Assembly: GCA_963565915.1 (NCBI GenBank)
Contig: OY751492.1
Location: 3,720,001-3,784,000, forward strand
Direction: 5' to 3'
DNA from: Entoloma clypeatum
Lineage: Eukaryota; Basidiomycota; Agaricomycetes; Agaricales; Entolomataceae
DNA length: 64,000 bases
Position 1 is the stretch's first letter, and every line of letters begins with the position of its first letter. The notes under the pieces were generated by a model. That model ran no database searches. It was not told the DNA's origin and saw only the letters and a program-made list of their open reading frames with translations. This document shows, in pieces, positions 1-11,936 of the stretch. The translations under genes were made by a program, and so were the position numbers.

Positions 1-1196
1 GACTATTGAGAATACAAAAAATAAATTGATTAGCCCCGCATAAGGTGGGGACGACAGACAAATAACTAATAACCCCCCCCCGCATAAGGCGGGGGAGGTG
101 CGAGACAGGCAGTAGGTACGAGACAGGCAGTAGGTACAAGGCAAGGGGGTACGACAGGGGAAGGGAGGGGATGCGGCGAGCGTTGGCGGCGTCAGGGCGC
201 GGGTTTCTGTGGCAACAGGCCGCGCACGGCAGTGGTATGTACAAAATACAAAAAACTAACTAATAACCCCCCGCATAAGGCGGGGGGAGGTGCGAGACAG
301 GGGGTAGGTAGAGGGGATGCGGCGAGTGTTGGTGGCATCAGGGCGCGGGTTTGCGTGGCAACGGGCCATGCGCGGCGGTGGTCTGTGAAGGGGTGGGCGA
401 GGGGTTGGGTACATGGAGGCGGGGAGGCAGGCGGACGGTGACTGGGGCATGCACAGCGCAGTACGGGCGGCTGGGTCTGCAACGGGCGCTCCCCGCTCGT
501 GGTGACGCGCCAGATGTCAGGGCGGGTGCATCTGGTCGGGTTCTGTGATGTGGCGATGTGGCACGGCAGGGAGGGTGGTTGGAGGGGTGGAAACGGCAGT
601 GGCAGCTGGGTGGGGGCAGTGGGACGTGGCTGGAAGGCGTTGGGTGCCAAGAGGAGGCTGGACGGCGCCTGGGGCGTGTAAGGCGTGGCATGGGCGCTCC
701 CCGCCTGTGGTGATGTGGCGGGTGTCAGATGAGTGTGTGTGGGGGTGGATAGGGTGCTTACCGGGGTCGTGACATGGCACGGAGGGGTCAGGCGCGCGGC
801 CGACGTGTCTGGGGGTGTGGCTGCTCTGGTTCTGTGACGTGGCATGGCGGAGAGGGTGGGTGGGGCGTTGCGTGCTGGTTCGGTGACGTGGCACCGCCAG
901 AGCAGCGGGGGCGAAGTCGGGAGGCGGCGTGGCAGCGTTCGGCGCTAGTCCTCGTGTCTGTCAGTGCACGGGAGACGAGAGTGGAGGCGGGCTTACCCGT
1001 CGCAGGTGACGACGCCGGGCGTGGCGGTCGGCGGTCGTCAGCCTGGATGCATGGCCAGGTGGGGGGATGAAAGGAAGGGGTGGTTTGTTGTTTCTTTGTT
1101 ATTTGTGATGGGCCCCGGGAATTCCCGAGGCCCGAGCACAGTGGTGGAGGTAGGTGCTTCAAGTGGGATGTGTTGTGTAAGCTACTGATCTTGAGA
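1..1196. repeat. GC-rich low-complexity tract with a duplicated hairpin unit
   Basis: No credible gene is visible. A unit of about 150-170 bases containing the hairpin ccccgcataaggcgggg followed by a gcgagacagg-type stretch occurs at about 61-235 and again at about 257-382; a partial third hairpin lies near 34-50. The rest is G-rich, low-complexity sequence open in several frames on both strands, so its long open frames mean little. Confidence 0.6.
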
Positions 1197-1290
1197 AAGG
1201 CGCGGTGGTCCAGTGGTTATAATTTCTTACAATTTATCAATTCACTATAAGAGCTCAAATGTTCAATCCCCTTCGCGGGCAAAGTTTTTG
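1197..1290 (+). repeat. tRNA-like SINE head
   Basis: An A-box-like stretch (tggtccagtggtta) is followed about 50 bases later by a B-box-like stretch (tgttcaatccc), the internal promoter layout of RNA polymerase III. It does not fold into a proper tRNA cloverleaf, so a tRNA-derived SINE head is more likely than a working tRNA gene. Downstream sequence to about 1560 is rich in inverted ggaattc-type motifs. Confidence 0.4.
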
Positions 1291-2158
1291 ATGGCTCATT
1301 TAGTGCAATACTCATTGCGAGGAATCTGCACGGACTCCAGAAGGAATTCAGCCTGGAATTTATGCATTCCTCAATCACCATTCCTACAGGAATTCTGTTC
1401 TGATTGGAATCCACTCGGATTCCTCTCAAAAAAATAAGGCTATTCTCAGCCAAAAAGGCCCTCAAAATTCTGATCGGAATCCGCATGGAATCCTCTGGAG
1501 GACATGGGGGAGTGTAAAGACCTCGGTGGGTCAGGTTTGTCATGATAGACTTTTGAAGAGGAAAATGGGGCTTTCATGTTTAGAGTCATGTTGGTCCTTG
1601 GAAAGTGACTAGTGAATGGTGGTCATCTCATTTCCTATAATAAATACACACTGAGCTCACATAGCATATAAATGATTGTCATCCCTTGCAATTATTTCCA
1701 TGCTGGTATTGTTTGCAATAACTATTTATTCTGATGGCAAGGCATTCTCCTACTTTGCATTTCTGTTGGACATGGTATCAGTAGCTGAACTTCTGTGATA
1801 ATTATTCAATGCTTGATCATCTTCTGACAGTATCTGAAGAGCAATGGTAATGTCATTTTTTCTTCCAGACTAAATCTACCATCAGCTTGTACAGTGTCAG
1901 ACTGGTAAGTGACTTGTCAAGCAATGATCCCAGATTACAATACTTATCCAACACTATAACCCCTTACTGACTGGCAAAAAGAATGAGATTCTATTAAAAT
2001 AGCATTTAATAAGATGTAATACTTACATCTACAGTTCGCCATCTACCATCCTGCCAACTCCAGCTCGGTAGATGATCTTCCAACACCATTCTGTGAACCA
2101 ATTATATGATGAGATAAGGCCATATAAAGTGATCTCACTGTGGGAACTGCTGACAATG
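1291..2158. other. no gene seen; AT-rich non-coding sequence
   Basis: Open frames here are short and unlike any protein I recognise. The first 270 bases carry short inverted GGAATTC-like motifs that may belong to the SINE-like repeat upstream. Confidence 0.5.
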
Positions 2159-2527
2159 CATCAGCAAACCCTGGGTGGGCTATGCAGCCCTTTGCAGGTC
2201 TATGCAGATTCTTGCAGAGCTGAAGTTCCAAAGACAAGGTATATGCTACATGCAGCTCTGCAAAAGCTCTGTGCAGCTTCACTACCATCTTTTGCAGCTC
2301 TTCACACTTTCACTCCATTCTTTCTGGCCTCCACAGATTCTGTACACCTTCATAGGCCTCCAGACTCTGTTACAACTTACAGTCATAGAGCATTCCATTT
2401 TCTCAATAATAATGTGTGTGAGAATAAAAAATGTATATTTTTCCATGCTATTACAACAGACGATGCAACAATATCATAAGACATGTATCTCTTCCTTGCC
2501 TGTCTGTTGTACCTCTCGTCCCTCGCA

Positions 2528-2899
2528 TGTTACAAACTCTACGGTATGTGGACGACGTCATCACTTTTACTTATCGGCCCGGCTCGGCCCCCTCTTACAA
2601 ATACATTATGTCGCAACATCTATTTCCATTCCCTTCGCTACCGCTCTGACTCATTCCGCAGTAGCTTTACTCAGCTCTGCAGTATGTATGACTCATTGTA
2701 CATAGCCTTCCGCAGTCGCCTTACTCATGCGCACTGCCTTCCGCAGTACTGACTCATCTGCTACCACCTATAGTCAGTACCTATATAAACCTCTTGTACT
2801 GTAAGTAGATTCCTTAGATTTAGCAATCACATTGCTCTTCGCCTTTCCACTTTCCTGCATACTCTCCCCGAACCTTGGAACGGTTTGTTAAGCATAACA
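2528..2899 (+). mobile_element. solo LTR of gypsy family GyA
   Basis: The 372-bp LTR starts TGTTAC and ends TAACA and is flanked by a perfect 5-bp target duplication, tcgca (2523-2527 and 2900-2904). It has the same TATA box and following segment as the LTRs of GyA-1 and GyA-2. A solo LTR with intact duplication is the usual product of LTR-LTR recombination of a full element. Confidence 0.9.
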
Positions 2900-3244
2900 T
2901 CGCACTCCCCACCTCTGCCACACACGTGCTGGCATTCCCCATGTCCCCCCACCTGCGCGTTACAACTCTCCCTCACATCCCCCTGGGTGGCAACTTCGAC
3001 CCACATGTCATACCTCTCGTCCCTCACACCCCTTTCCCAGACATGGTCCCTTGTACCCTGCATCTTCCTGAGGGGTGTTTCCCATGTTCCCATGCGTTTC
3101 TCACGTCCCTCGCCTGCCCGTAGTCCCTCTTCCTCTTGGGTGCGTTGTTGTTCTCATCCCTGTCACCACCCATCATCCATCATGGGACTTCGGCCATCCT
3201 TGTGTCTGCACGGTGTCCACCACTCCACCTTGCGCCATCATGTC

Positions 3245-4190
3245 CCATCATTTTTGTGTTGTCGTCTCTCGCGCGTGTCCCGCCATTCTTGCGTGTTTTG
3301 TCAGTGGTCTGACGTGACGTGAATGGCGGGGGGTGCTTACTTTCATTTGCTGGTGCGTGTCCCGCCCCTCTGTGTGTCTGTCCCTCTGCGTGTCCCGCAG
3401 TTTCTCACATGTCCCGTCCCGTTCGTCGCGTGTCCCGCCGTTCTTGCATGTTTTGTCAGTGGTCTGACATGATGTGAATGGCAGGGGGTGCTTACCTACA
3501 CGGGGGCACCGTGGCCATTGTGTGAACGGGGGGGCAAGAGGGACGGAGGAGGGAGAGGAAGGTGGTGGGGGGAGGCAAGAAGTACTTATGATGGGACTTC
3601 GGATATTGTTCAACTTTCAGCCGTTGCCGAGGTTGGCAAGTTCCGATGTTTCATCATGGGTGGGCCCGGAACCTGCCGAGCACAGAAAGCCTCGCCACGT
3701 CCTTCTCCCTCCACTCCCTCCTCCGTCCCTCTCGCCCCCCCCGTTCACACAACGGCCACGGTGCCCCCGTGTAGGTAAGCACCCCCCGCCATTCACATCA
3801 CGTCAGACCACTGACAAAACACGCAAGAACGGCGGGACGGGACATGTGAGAAACGGCGGGACACGCACCAGCAGATGCGAGAGGGGCAGGACATGCAATG
3901 GATGGGACAGGACACACGCGACGAACGACACAGGACATGCGAGAACGGCAGCAGACGCGAGAAACAGCAAGGCAGACGCGAGAGGGGCAGGACATGGACC
4001 AGCAGATGTGAGAGGGGCGGGACACACAATGAGAACGGCGGCAGATGCGAGAAACGGCAAGGCAGACACGAGAAATTACATGGGACACACAAAAACGGCC
4101 GGACACACGAGGAACAGTAGGACGCGCGCTGGCAGAGACAAGCATGTGAGGGACGACGCACTGGGGGGGCACGAGGAGCACAGTGATATA
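3245..4190. repeat. minisatellite fold-back element, copy 1
   Basis: Left arm (about 3245-3540) and right arm (about 3720-4190) are inverted copies of each other. Each carries short units of the type cccgccgttctcgcatgt, then a gtcagtggtctgacgtga motif, a ggcggggggtgcttac motif and a purine or pyrimidine run. The centre (about 3590-3700) is unique. Open frames here come from the repeats and are not treated as genes. Related arms occur at 6960-7697 and 17322-17760. Confidence 0.6.
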
Positions 4191-4690
4191 AATCATGTCA
4201 TAGCACTTATACTCAACAAAGCTTTTATATGTTTTTCATGAATTGCTGCTGTTGTACCATTTTGGAATGTTTCTATGAAGACTTACACAAGGTTTCCAAT
4301 TATCTTTACAGATTCCCTCAAAATCTATATATTACTTTATAGAAACTATATCACCTACCAGCTCTACAAAGACCTTCAAATTTGACACTTCAGCTCCACA
4401 GTGCTGCAAAGAGCTGCACAGCATATAGGCCAAGCTGCAACAAGCTGCAACATCTTTGGCAAAAATCAGTGTTTGCTGATGATACCTATCTAGGCATACC
4501 AGACCCCTGCCGAAAACCAGATGTCAGGAGCACAAATTGAGAAGATTATCTGTTAAAAATGAATGAATTTCTGACTGTAACACATGACATGGGCTTGTGA
4601 ACCCCATCCTGGTGAACCTATTGCATAACATGTAACATGGCGTGAATCTATGGTCGTAATGGGTACATTGATTGTGGAATAGCTGCTGCT

Positions 4691-6637
4691 TAAACTGGCT
4701 GAAGTCCGGTTCGGTCCGGGTTCGGCCACTTTTTTGGCTGAACTTGAACCCGGACTTGAAGGTCCAGTTCGGGCATCCCTCGAACTTGAACTCGAACCCA
4801 TAGGTCCGGTCTGGTTCAGGTTCGGACCAGGTTCGTGACCTTCAGATGCAAAAAAAAACACCAATTTTTCGCCCACTCGATAATCTTTTGACCCCAGCCT
4901 GCCTACTGGCATTTTTGGCTCAACTGGGTTGACCCGCGGGTCGAAGGGGGTACTGAACGATGTTAGAATACACATATGCAGCACTATACTTTGTGAAAAA
5001 AGCGCAACTTAATAGAAAGTGAACCACTCCACAGATGTCTCTCATATTTTGGACGATTGAAATAGACATATATTCGAGTAATTCCACCGAAGGAATAGTT
5101 GAGATGATGCCTGGGTCAGTAGGTAGACACCAATCTCATCAAAACTCCGAAAGCATCACAAAATCATTAATCTGGGCACATCCGCCCAACCGATTCATAT
5201 TGTCTTTCTCGCCACTTGTTCGGTTCGTATATGGGTGGACTTACCCCAAGGTGATAAGGCATACGATGCCTAGATCAGTGGGTGGGTCCTAATCTCATCA
5301 AAACCCCAACACACCACAGAATCATGAGTTCCAGCACAACCACTGCACAGATCCCTTCAGTCTCTTTTGCTCCTTTCTTAGTATCTATATGACTGTATTT
5401 CCACTATGGGAATAACATGGGTAATGTCTAGTTACAATTCTACATCATAGCCCTCTCAAAACCCCAAAGCACACAAAAGTCAATTTATTTTGGCACAACC
5501 GTGGGACGGATTCCTCTCGTCAAGGGGGCGGCGGGACCCGAATCCCGAACCTGCCGTGGGTGGGGGGGTCTAGGTGGTCGAAAAAAAAAAGTTGACACCC
5601 CCCGGATCAACGATTGATAGGGTTCAAATACAGCTCAAATAAGGCAGTCCTCAGTCCATTTGTCATTTTGTTGACCAGAAAGAAGCCTGAGGATCCCTTT
5701 GGGACCTCGCCGGAAGTACCAAACCCGATCTCAACTTGCCCATCCGCCACCTACAAGTATAACACCTTTCCCCGACATTTCTTTCCCAACAATCACAAGT
5801 CCTCCAGCCCTCGCTGCCCTGGCGCCCACCCCTCAACACGCCCCAGCTGCCAGTACAGGTGTGGTTCTCGCAACGGATGATGTTTTGCAACTGCTGGGCG
5901 AAACCGTGATCAGGACCGGCCGGCGTTCACGTGATGGATTGTCAGGTGCCAGGGTGCAAGACAGTATGGGTGAGTGCAGTGTTTTGAGAGTCGCTTTCGT
6001 GGCCGGCCTGACTGTAAAAAATGCCCAGTTTCATAAGCGATGTTTGGGCTATGAGTTCGCACCGAAGGGTTGGTGTTGCGATAGTTGTAAGCCAAACGTC
6101 CGTCGGCGCTATGTCTAGATGTCTCACTCGCATATGTTTTGATGTCATGCAATATTACATACATGAGCACTACATACCATAATAGGAAGGTGGGGGTGGG
6201 GGGGGGGGGGGTCATCTGAGACCCAAAAAAAAAAGTTCAACGTCAGGTCCTTCATTCACGTCCCGCCACCCCCTTGCCTCTCGTCCTACTTCTATGTTGT
6301 TTAGGAAGTATATGGAGAGGTCTTCACCGCAGGAATAAGCCTGGGGCTGCCTAGTCTTATCTGGGCAAATGCCAGCTCACCCAGTCTGACATGAAAATAA
6401 GTGTACAATACTTGTGGGTACTCACCACAGGCATGTTTAGTCACAAGTTAGACTTCCTTTCTGGGTCATTCAACACATCCAAGATACATAGCATGGGCCA
6501 AGATTTATGAAGTTCGAACCAAGTTCGAACTTCAGGTTCAGGTTCAACCATCTCCCGGACCTGAACCCCAAACCTGAGGTCAGGTTCAGGTTCGGACCAG
6601 GTTCGCAAGGTTCGGGAACTGGACTTCAGCCAGTCTA
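4691..6637. mobile_element. hAT-like non-autonomous DNA transposon
   Basis: The ends are inverted repeats (TAAACTGGCTGAAGTCC at the left, the inverse of TAGACTGGCTGAAGTCC at the right) with ggttcgg/ccgaacc-rich sub-terminal sequence at both ends. An 8-bp duplication, ctgctgct, flanks it (4683-4690 and 6638-6645). An 8-bp duplication is typical of hAT elements, although ctgctgct is low in complexity. No transposase is visible; the interior holds a short zinc-finger-like fragment. Confidence 0.65.
5699..6118 (+). pseudogene. PHD/zinc-finger-like fragment inside the hAT-like element
   Basis: A frame of about 139 codons ends with FHKRCLGYEFAPKGWCCDSC, resembling the C-terminal half of a PHD finger (H-x2-C, then W-x-C-x2-C). 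The N-terminal part is Pro/Thr/Ser-rich without a recognisable domain. There is no convincing ATG: the frame opens with TTG. It may be a host gene fragment captured by the transposon, or a remnant of its own protein. No complete domain is present. Confidence 0.3.
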
Positions 6638-6959
6638 CTGCTGCTGCTATGCTACATCAGCAAATCCTGATTGACCCTAGGAGTACTACGGAGCACTCTG
6701 TAGTGCTGTAGTGCAGTAGAACGGGGTATTTGAAACAGGGTCCTCCATAGTGACCAGGGTCGCTACAGAGGACCCTGGTAGACTGACAGGCCACTCTGTA
6801 GTGTTCTGTAGTGTTCTGTAGAAAGCATTCAGTACTACAGAGTAATATATTCTGGCCAGTAGTATAGCCAGCAGCATCATAGGAACTACGTTCAGGTGAT
6901 GATGTGGCACGAAAAATTGAAATTATCATAAACCTCTATGCTATGAACATATAAATAAG

Positions 6960-7697
6960 TCCAGGTATTGCGTTCCCACACATCCCCCGTCGTTTCCTGT
7001 GCGTGCCGCGCCGTTCTCGTGTCTCCCACCATTTCTCGTGCGTCTCCCCGCACACGTCCCGCCGTTTTTCGTGTGCGCCATGTCGTTTCTCGTGCGTGCG
7101 TGCCGCGCCATTGCTCGTGTCTGCCGCCATTCTCACATGTGTTGTTTCTTGTGCATGCCGCACCGTTCTTGTGTCTCCCGCCATTTCTCGCATGTCTCCT
7201 GCCATTCCTCCCATGTCTCCTGCCGTTCTCACATGTTTTGTCAGTAGTCTGACGTGACGGCAATGGCGGGGTGCTTATCTTCCTCACGTGTCCCACCGTT
7301 CTCCTCACGCGTGTCCTGTACTGTTGCTTGCATGTTTTGTCAGTTGTCTGATGTGACGCCAATGGCGGGGTGCTTACCTCACGTCTGCCGTGCCGCTGCT
7401 CATGTCTGCCGCTGTTCTCGCATGTCCCCTGTTGTTCCTCGCGTGTGCCGCACCGTTCTTGTGTCTCCCACCGTTTCTTGCATCTCCCGCCATTTCTCCC
7501 GTGCCTCCCGCTGTTTCTTCCGCGTCTCCTGCTGTTTCTTCCGCATCTCCTGCTGTTTCTCCCGCATCTCCTGCTGGTTCTCCCACGCCTCGCGCCGTTC
7601 TCGCGTGTTTTGTCAGTAGTCTGACGTGACGCCAATGCGGGGTGCTTACCTGTACGGCACATGTGTGGCCCTCGTATGAACGGAAGGAGGAGGAGGG
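6960..7697. repeat. left arm of minisatellite fold-back, copy 2
   Basis: Minisatellite units with ccgttctcgtgt-like cores, interrupted by three gtcagtagtctgacgtgacg motifs each followed by caatgg(c)ggggtgcttac. Read on the opposite strand it matches 17322-17760 closely; for example both carry cgtcccgccgtttttcgtgt. The arm is separated from its partner by the hAT-like element. Confidence 0.6.
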
Positions 7698-8110
7698 AGA
7701 GGAGGGGAAGGAGGTGATGGGGGAGGCAAGAAGACGTGATGTTGGACTTGCGATATTGTTCGACTTTCGGCCTTTGCCAAGGTTGGCAAGTTCCAATGTT
7801 TCATCGATATCATGGGTGCCTAGGCCCGGAACCTGCCAAGTGTGATCAGCCAAGCCTTGCCAAGTCAAGTTCTTGCCTTCCCCCATCACCTCCCTCCTAG
7901 TGTTCAGTCCAATAGGACTGGAACCAGACCAGACTGAACTGAAAATGAACCGAAATAGACCGAGACCGTGGTCTCGGTCTATGCTAAAATGGGAAGGGCC
8001 CGGTCTTTGGTCTCGACCAAAAATTTTTTTGTTGAAGACCGGTAAAAGACCGGTTGAAACCGGTCTAAACCGGTCTTTTTGGGTACTAGTACAAGGTGTC
8101 TACATGTACT

Positions 8111-8730
8111 TACGTGGCTGTCGGCCATTGGGCGATAAAGGGAGATGCGTTGTGGCAGTTGGGCACGGGACGCCGTTGGGCGCGAAGGGAGGCCGTTGGG
8201 CGTGAGTCGACAAGGCCATTGAGAGGGGGCCGTTGGGCGCGTGGACGCCGTTGGGCATGTGGAGCGGCATTGGGGGTGAGTCGACGCCGTGGGGCGCGAT
8301 AGGGGGCCGTTGGGCATGAGTGGAGGCCATTGGGGGCGAAGGGACACCGTTGGGCATGAAAGGACACCGTTGGGCACGTTGGGCGCGAGTGGAGGCCGTT
8401 GGGCATGGGTGGAGGCCATTGGGGGCAAAGGGAGGCCGTTGAGCACAAAGGGAGGCCATTGAGCACAAAGGGAGGCCGTTGGGCGTGAAAGGATGCCGTT
8501 GGGCGCTAGAGGGGGCCGTTGGGCACAGGAGGGGCCGTTGGGGGCGAGTCGAGGCCGTTGGGCGTGGGTGGAGGCCGTTGGGGGCGAAGGGACGCCGTTG
8601 GGCGTGAAAGGGCCGTTGGGTGTAAAAGGAAGCCGTTGGGCACGAAAGGACGCCGTTGGGCGCTAGAGGGGGCTAGAGGGGGGCGTTGGGCGCCAGACAG
8701 GGCCGTTGGGCAAGAGTGGGCATGAAAGTC
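8111..8730 (+). repeat. minisatellite, ggccgttgggcg units
   Basis: Roughly 20-23-bp units (core ggccgttgggcgcgaaggga) are repeated more than twenty times with point changes. The same unit occurs inverted at 16600-17090 and 32906-33360 and direct at about 45650-46200. Each array sits next to accggtct-rich sequence, so it is part of the mobile repeat and not an independent locus. Confidence 0.8.
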
Positions 8731-8885
8731 AGATGGCGAACTGGGCAAAGGGTTTGTTTGGCCCAGAAAGCAGCCAAAGCAAATAAGGGCAAATAACCTG
8801 CCCTCTTTTGGATGCGCATCAGGCGCACATCAAATGTGTCAACTAAATATAAACACACTTAAAAAAACATCGCACATCTGCCTAC

Positions 8886-9458
8886 TGTTATGCTTAACAA
8901 ACCGTTCCAAGGTTCGGGCAGAGTATGCAGGAAGTGGAAAGGCAAAGAGCAATGTGATTGCTAAATCTAAGGAATCTACTACAGTACAGGAGGTTTATAT
9001 AGGTACTGACTATAGGCGGTAGCGGATGAGTCAGTACTGCGGAAGGCAGTGCGCATGAGTAAGGCGACTGTGGAAGGCTATGTACAATAAGTAAGCTGAC
9101 TGCGGAAAGCAAGTCAGCGTGGGAGCGAGATATACTAAAGGGGCTGACGAAGTAAAGGTAGTGAGTCAGACTGGGAATCGAAGGTTGCAAAAGTAGACAT
9201 TAGACATAGTAAGCTCGTAAGAGGGTGCCGAGCCGGGCCGATAAGTAAAAGTGATGATGTTGTCCGCATACCGTAGAGTCCGTAACACCTACATGTCTTA
9301 CACAGGGGCAGCAAAAGCTTATGCACTATATCAATTAAGTATTAGAGCATTTTGTGTCACTGACTATGTATCTTGCGACATAATGTATTCGTAAGAGGGC
9401 GCCGAGCCGGGCCGATAAGTAAAAGTGATGATGTTGTCCGCATACCGTAGAGTCCGTA
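8886..9458 (-). repeat. rearranged 3' LTR region of GyA-1
   Basis: Read on the plus strand: a full 402-bp LTR (8886-9287), then 86 bases (9288-9373) identical to the genomic flank just outside the 5' LTR (15680-15765), then about 85 bases of the start of another LTR (9374-9458) joined to the internal region. The polypurine tract and the first bases of that inner LTR are missing compared with GyA-2. Confidence 0.85.
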
Positions 9459-9476
9459 CTCTGTGTCCTCACAGTG

Positions 9477-9848
9477 TCATTGTCCCCATCCCTCATTGTT
9501 GCTGGGATCGGACCAGTTCGGACTCTCCTTGAGACTCCAATCATAAATCAACTCCTCGTTGATGGCAACGGCGAGTTCAAGGCCTTTGATAGCCAGCCAA
9601 ATATGTTGATTTTCGATCACAAGGGTGCTGGTGTAGTTTCCGAGAATTTGTTTTTCCTCGGGACTCGGGGCGACAGGGAGGTTGGACAGCGAGTGAAGCC
9701 GGATATGCATCTGGCGATGAAGGAGGTCGGCAAGGGAAGTTTCGAGGGCATGGATTTGGTCTCTCATGGAGAGTGCTTCGTTCATGAGGGCGGCGATGGC
9801 GGGGTTGATGTCGGTGGTGGAGGTGGAGGTAACGGTGGTGTTGGACAT
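9477..9848 (-). CDS. GyA extra 3' ORF (ORF-X), copy 1
   Basis: A 123-codon ORF lies between integrase and the 3' LTR, starting MSNTTVTS and ending NNEGWGQ. The middle, with SMRDQIHALETS and LLHRQMHIRLH, looks like an alpha-helical coiled coil. No known domain, membrane segment or signal peptide is evident. GyA-2 has a clear relative at 57377-57745 with the same start, the same helical core and an NDGWE end. Survival of the frame in a copy whose pol is broken suggests past selection or chance; its function is unknown. An in-frame upstream ATG exists at 9974. Confidence 0.6.
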   Translation of the reverse strand: MSNTTVTSTSTTDINPAIAALMNEALSMRDQIHALETSLADLLHRQMHIRLHSLSNLPVAPSPEEKQILGNYTSTLVIENQHIWLAIKGLELAVAINEELIYDWSLKESPNWSDPSNNEGWGQ

Positions 9849-9980
9849 GGCGGTGAGGATGGTTGAGAGATAGAAGAAGAAGGGGGAGGCTATATTGGGC
9901 AGGGAAAAGACTAGAGCGGGGAACTCGGTGTGTGGTTGACTGATGAGGTCGATACTGTTATGGATTTCAAACACTGTCTT

Positions 9981-11936
9981 TTATCGTGGGCAAGACGGGT
10001 TCTGCCGATGGAAATCACGGATCAAATCTTGAGCGTTCTGAACATTAGCTCGAGGTTCCCATGTGTTCTCTTCTGGGCCATATCCTTCCCACTGGACGAG
10101 GTACTGGATCTTTCCACGGAACTTTTGAGAGTCTAGGATTGTGGACACATGATACTCTTCTCGTCCTTCAATGATGATCGGATCAGGCGCTGGTTTCTTC
10201 TTCTGGATGGCATACTTCGGGGTTTCATAAGGTGACAACAGGGTCTCGTTGAACACAGGCTGAATCATTTTCCAAGTCTTCGGAAGATCAAGAAGGTATG
10301 CGCTAGCCCCTTTCTTTTCTAGGACCTTGAATGGTCCGTGTCGGAGTGCGTCAAGTTTCTTCGAGGGATGGTTAGTTCTGATGTTAGTCCCTTCCAGCCA
10401 CACCTTGTCTCCGATGCGGTAGTTCCGAGATGGACTCTGTTGTGTATCAACTGTCTTCTTCATCTGATCCTGTGCCTGTTTCAGTGCTGCATTGGCTTCT
10501 TCTTGTGCTTGTTTGAGTTTTTCCAAGAAGCTGTTGGCAGCCGGGTTGGTGTCTTCCAACACAAGTTCTCCCTTCCAAGGATGTAAGCCATAGTTGAGGT
10601 AGAATGGTGTGTGCTTTGTCGCCTGATGTTCTTTGTCATTGTACTGGAATTCGGCGATTGCGATCCATTCAGCCCAATCATCTTGCAGATGGTTGACAAA
10701 GTTTCATAAGAACGCTTCTGTTTCCTGATGCGATTGTTTGGCCTGTCCATCAGTCTGTGGATGGTATGCGGTGGACAGATTCCTTTTGATCCCTAACATG
10801 CGGCAAAGTATCTCCATGAACTTAGCGGCGAACTGTGGTCCCCTGTCACTGATGATTTTCTTGGGGATTCCGTGAAGCTTCCATATCTGATCCCGATAGA
10901 TCTTGGCTAATCCTTCAGCCGATAATTTCATGGTTGTCGGAATGAGATGGAGCATCTTTGAATGTCTATCCATGATGACCAGAATCGCATTCTTTCCATC
11001 GGACTCTGGTATCGGTCCCACGACGTCAATTCCTATGTCTTCCCATGGATGACTTGGTGCCACATGGGGGTGTAGCGGAGCATGTCATTTCTGTCTGTTG
11101 ATCTTGTTGCGCTGACAGGTGTTGCAACCCTTTACGTACTTCTTCACATCATGCAGGATGGTAGGCCACCAGTAGGTGTGAGTGAGGAGTTCGTGTGTCC
11201 GATACTGTCCTGGATGTCCAGCCACTGGTGCATCATGTGACTCAAACATTAGTTCTTGACGCAGTTGTGGGTCCGGTGGAACATAGACTTGTTCACCTGC
11301 ATATGTGATGCCGTTTTCCTGTTGATACCAATGAGGATTCTTCTTTAGACCCTGGGCTACTTCTGTCTCCATGCGGTTTGAACCCTTGATGCGTGCGATC
11401 CACAGATTTTCGATGGTTGTGATGTTTCCAATCTTGATGGAATCAGATGTTTCACCCCCTTCAAAGAATTGTTCCTCCGTGAACATCTCCATTTGTACCA
11501 TGTCTTCTGATTCCAATCGTTTCAAGAATAGTCCCTCCTTGAGCATTTGGTCACTGTCTTGCGGTTTGAGTTCTGTTTCATACCAGGGTAAGCGCGACAG
11601 GATGTCCGCTTTTGCATTTGTCTTGCCAGGCACATGCCGTAATTCGAAGTCATAGTCTTGTAACTTCATCTTCCAGCGCCTTTGTCGTTGATTTAGGTCC
11701 TGAGGACGGCAGAAATACTCCAGGTTCTTGTGATCAGTTAAGATCTCAAAGCATTCCCTGGCTTCAAGTAGATAGTGTCTCCAAGAGCTCTTTGTCGTAT
11801 ATCTCGTAATTTTGTTCGGCCGCGGACATGGTCCACGACAAGAATGCGATAGGATGCCATTTGTCGTCCTGTTTTTGAGAGAGTACAGCCCCAATTGCAT
11901 AGCCCGATGCATCGGTTTTGACCCTGAACTGTCCAT
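9981..11936 (-). pseudogene. GyA-1 pol: RNase H end, integrase and chromodomain (broken)
   Basis: The 5' piece (11085-11936) holds the end of RNase H and the integrase HHCC zinc finger (HDAPVAGH ... CNTCQRNK). The next (10704-11063) holds the integrase core (IDVVGP, SDRGPQF, TDGQAKQSHQE) and stops at a TGA where GyA-2 has CGA. The last (9981-10562) holds the C-terminal part and a chromodomain (EYHVSTILDSQKF ... YLVQWEGYGPEENTWEP). The catalytic Glu of the DDE triad is Lys here (AKQSH against AERSH in GyA-2). It cannot give one protein. Confidence 0.9.

Larger units (their letters stand above)
2159..4481. repeat. composite fold-back repeat, copy 1
   Basis: The left end (catcagcaaac, 2159-2169) is matched in inverse at the right end (gtttgctgatg, 4471-4481). 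Sub-terminal tracts made of GCAGCTCTGCA-like words face each other at about 2190-2290 and 4370-4450. The interior holds the solo LTR and a minisatellite fold-back. A second, larger copy with similar ends lies at 6655-18102. No transposase frame is visible, so this would be a non-autonomous DNA element; its target duplication is unclear. Confidence 0.45.

Noticed and set aside
192..1162. Overlapping open frames of 98-217 codons on both strands
   Set aside because: GC-rich low-complexity DNA with few stops; the proteins are Pro/Thr/Ser/His- or Gly/Arg-rich without domains, and the underlying DNA is duplicated repeat.
3474..4241. A 255-codon open frame on the plus strand
   Set aside because: It lies in the minisatellite fold-back; composition follows the repeat unit and several other frames on both strands are equally open.
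6960..7700. Possible CRISPR-like array
   Set aside because: The units vary in length and sequence and no constant repeat with unique spacers exists; the context is eukaryotic.
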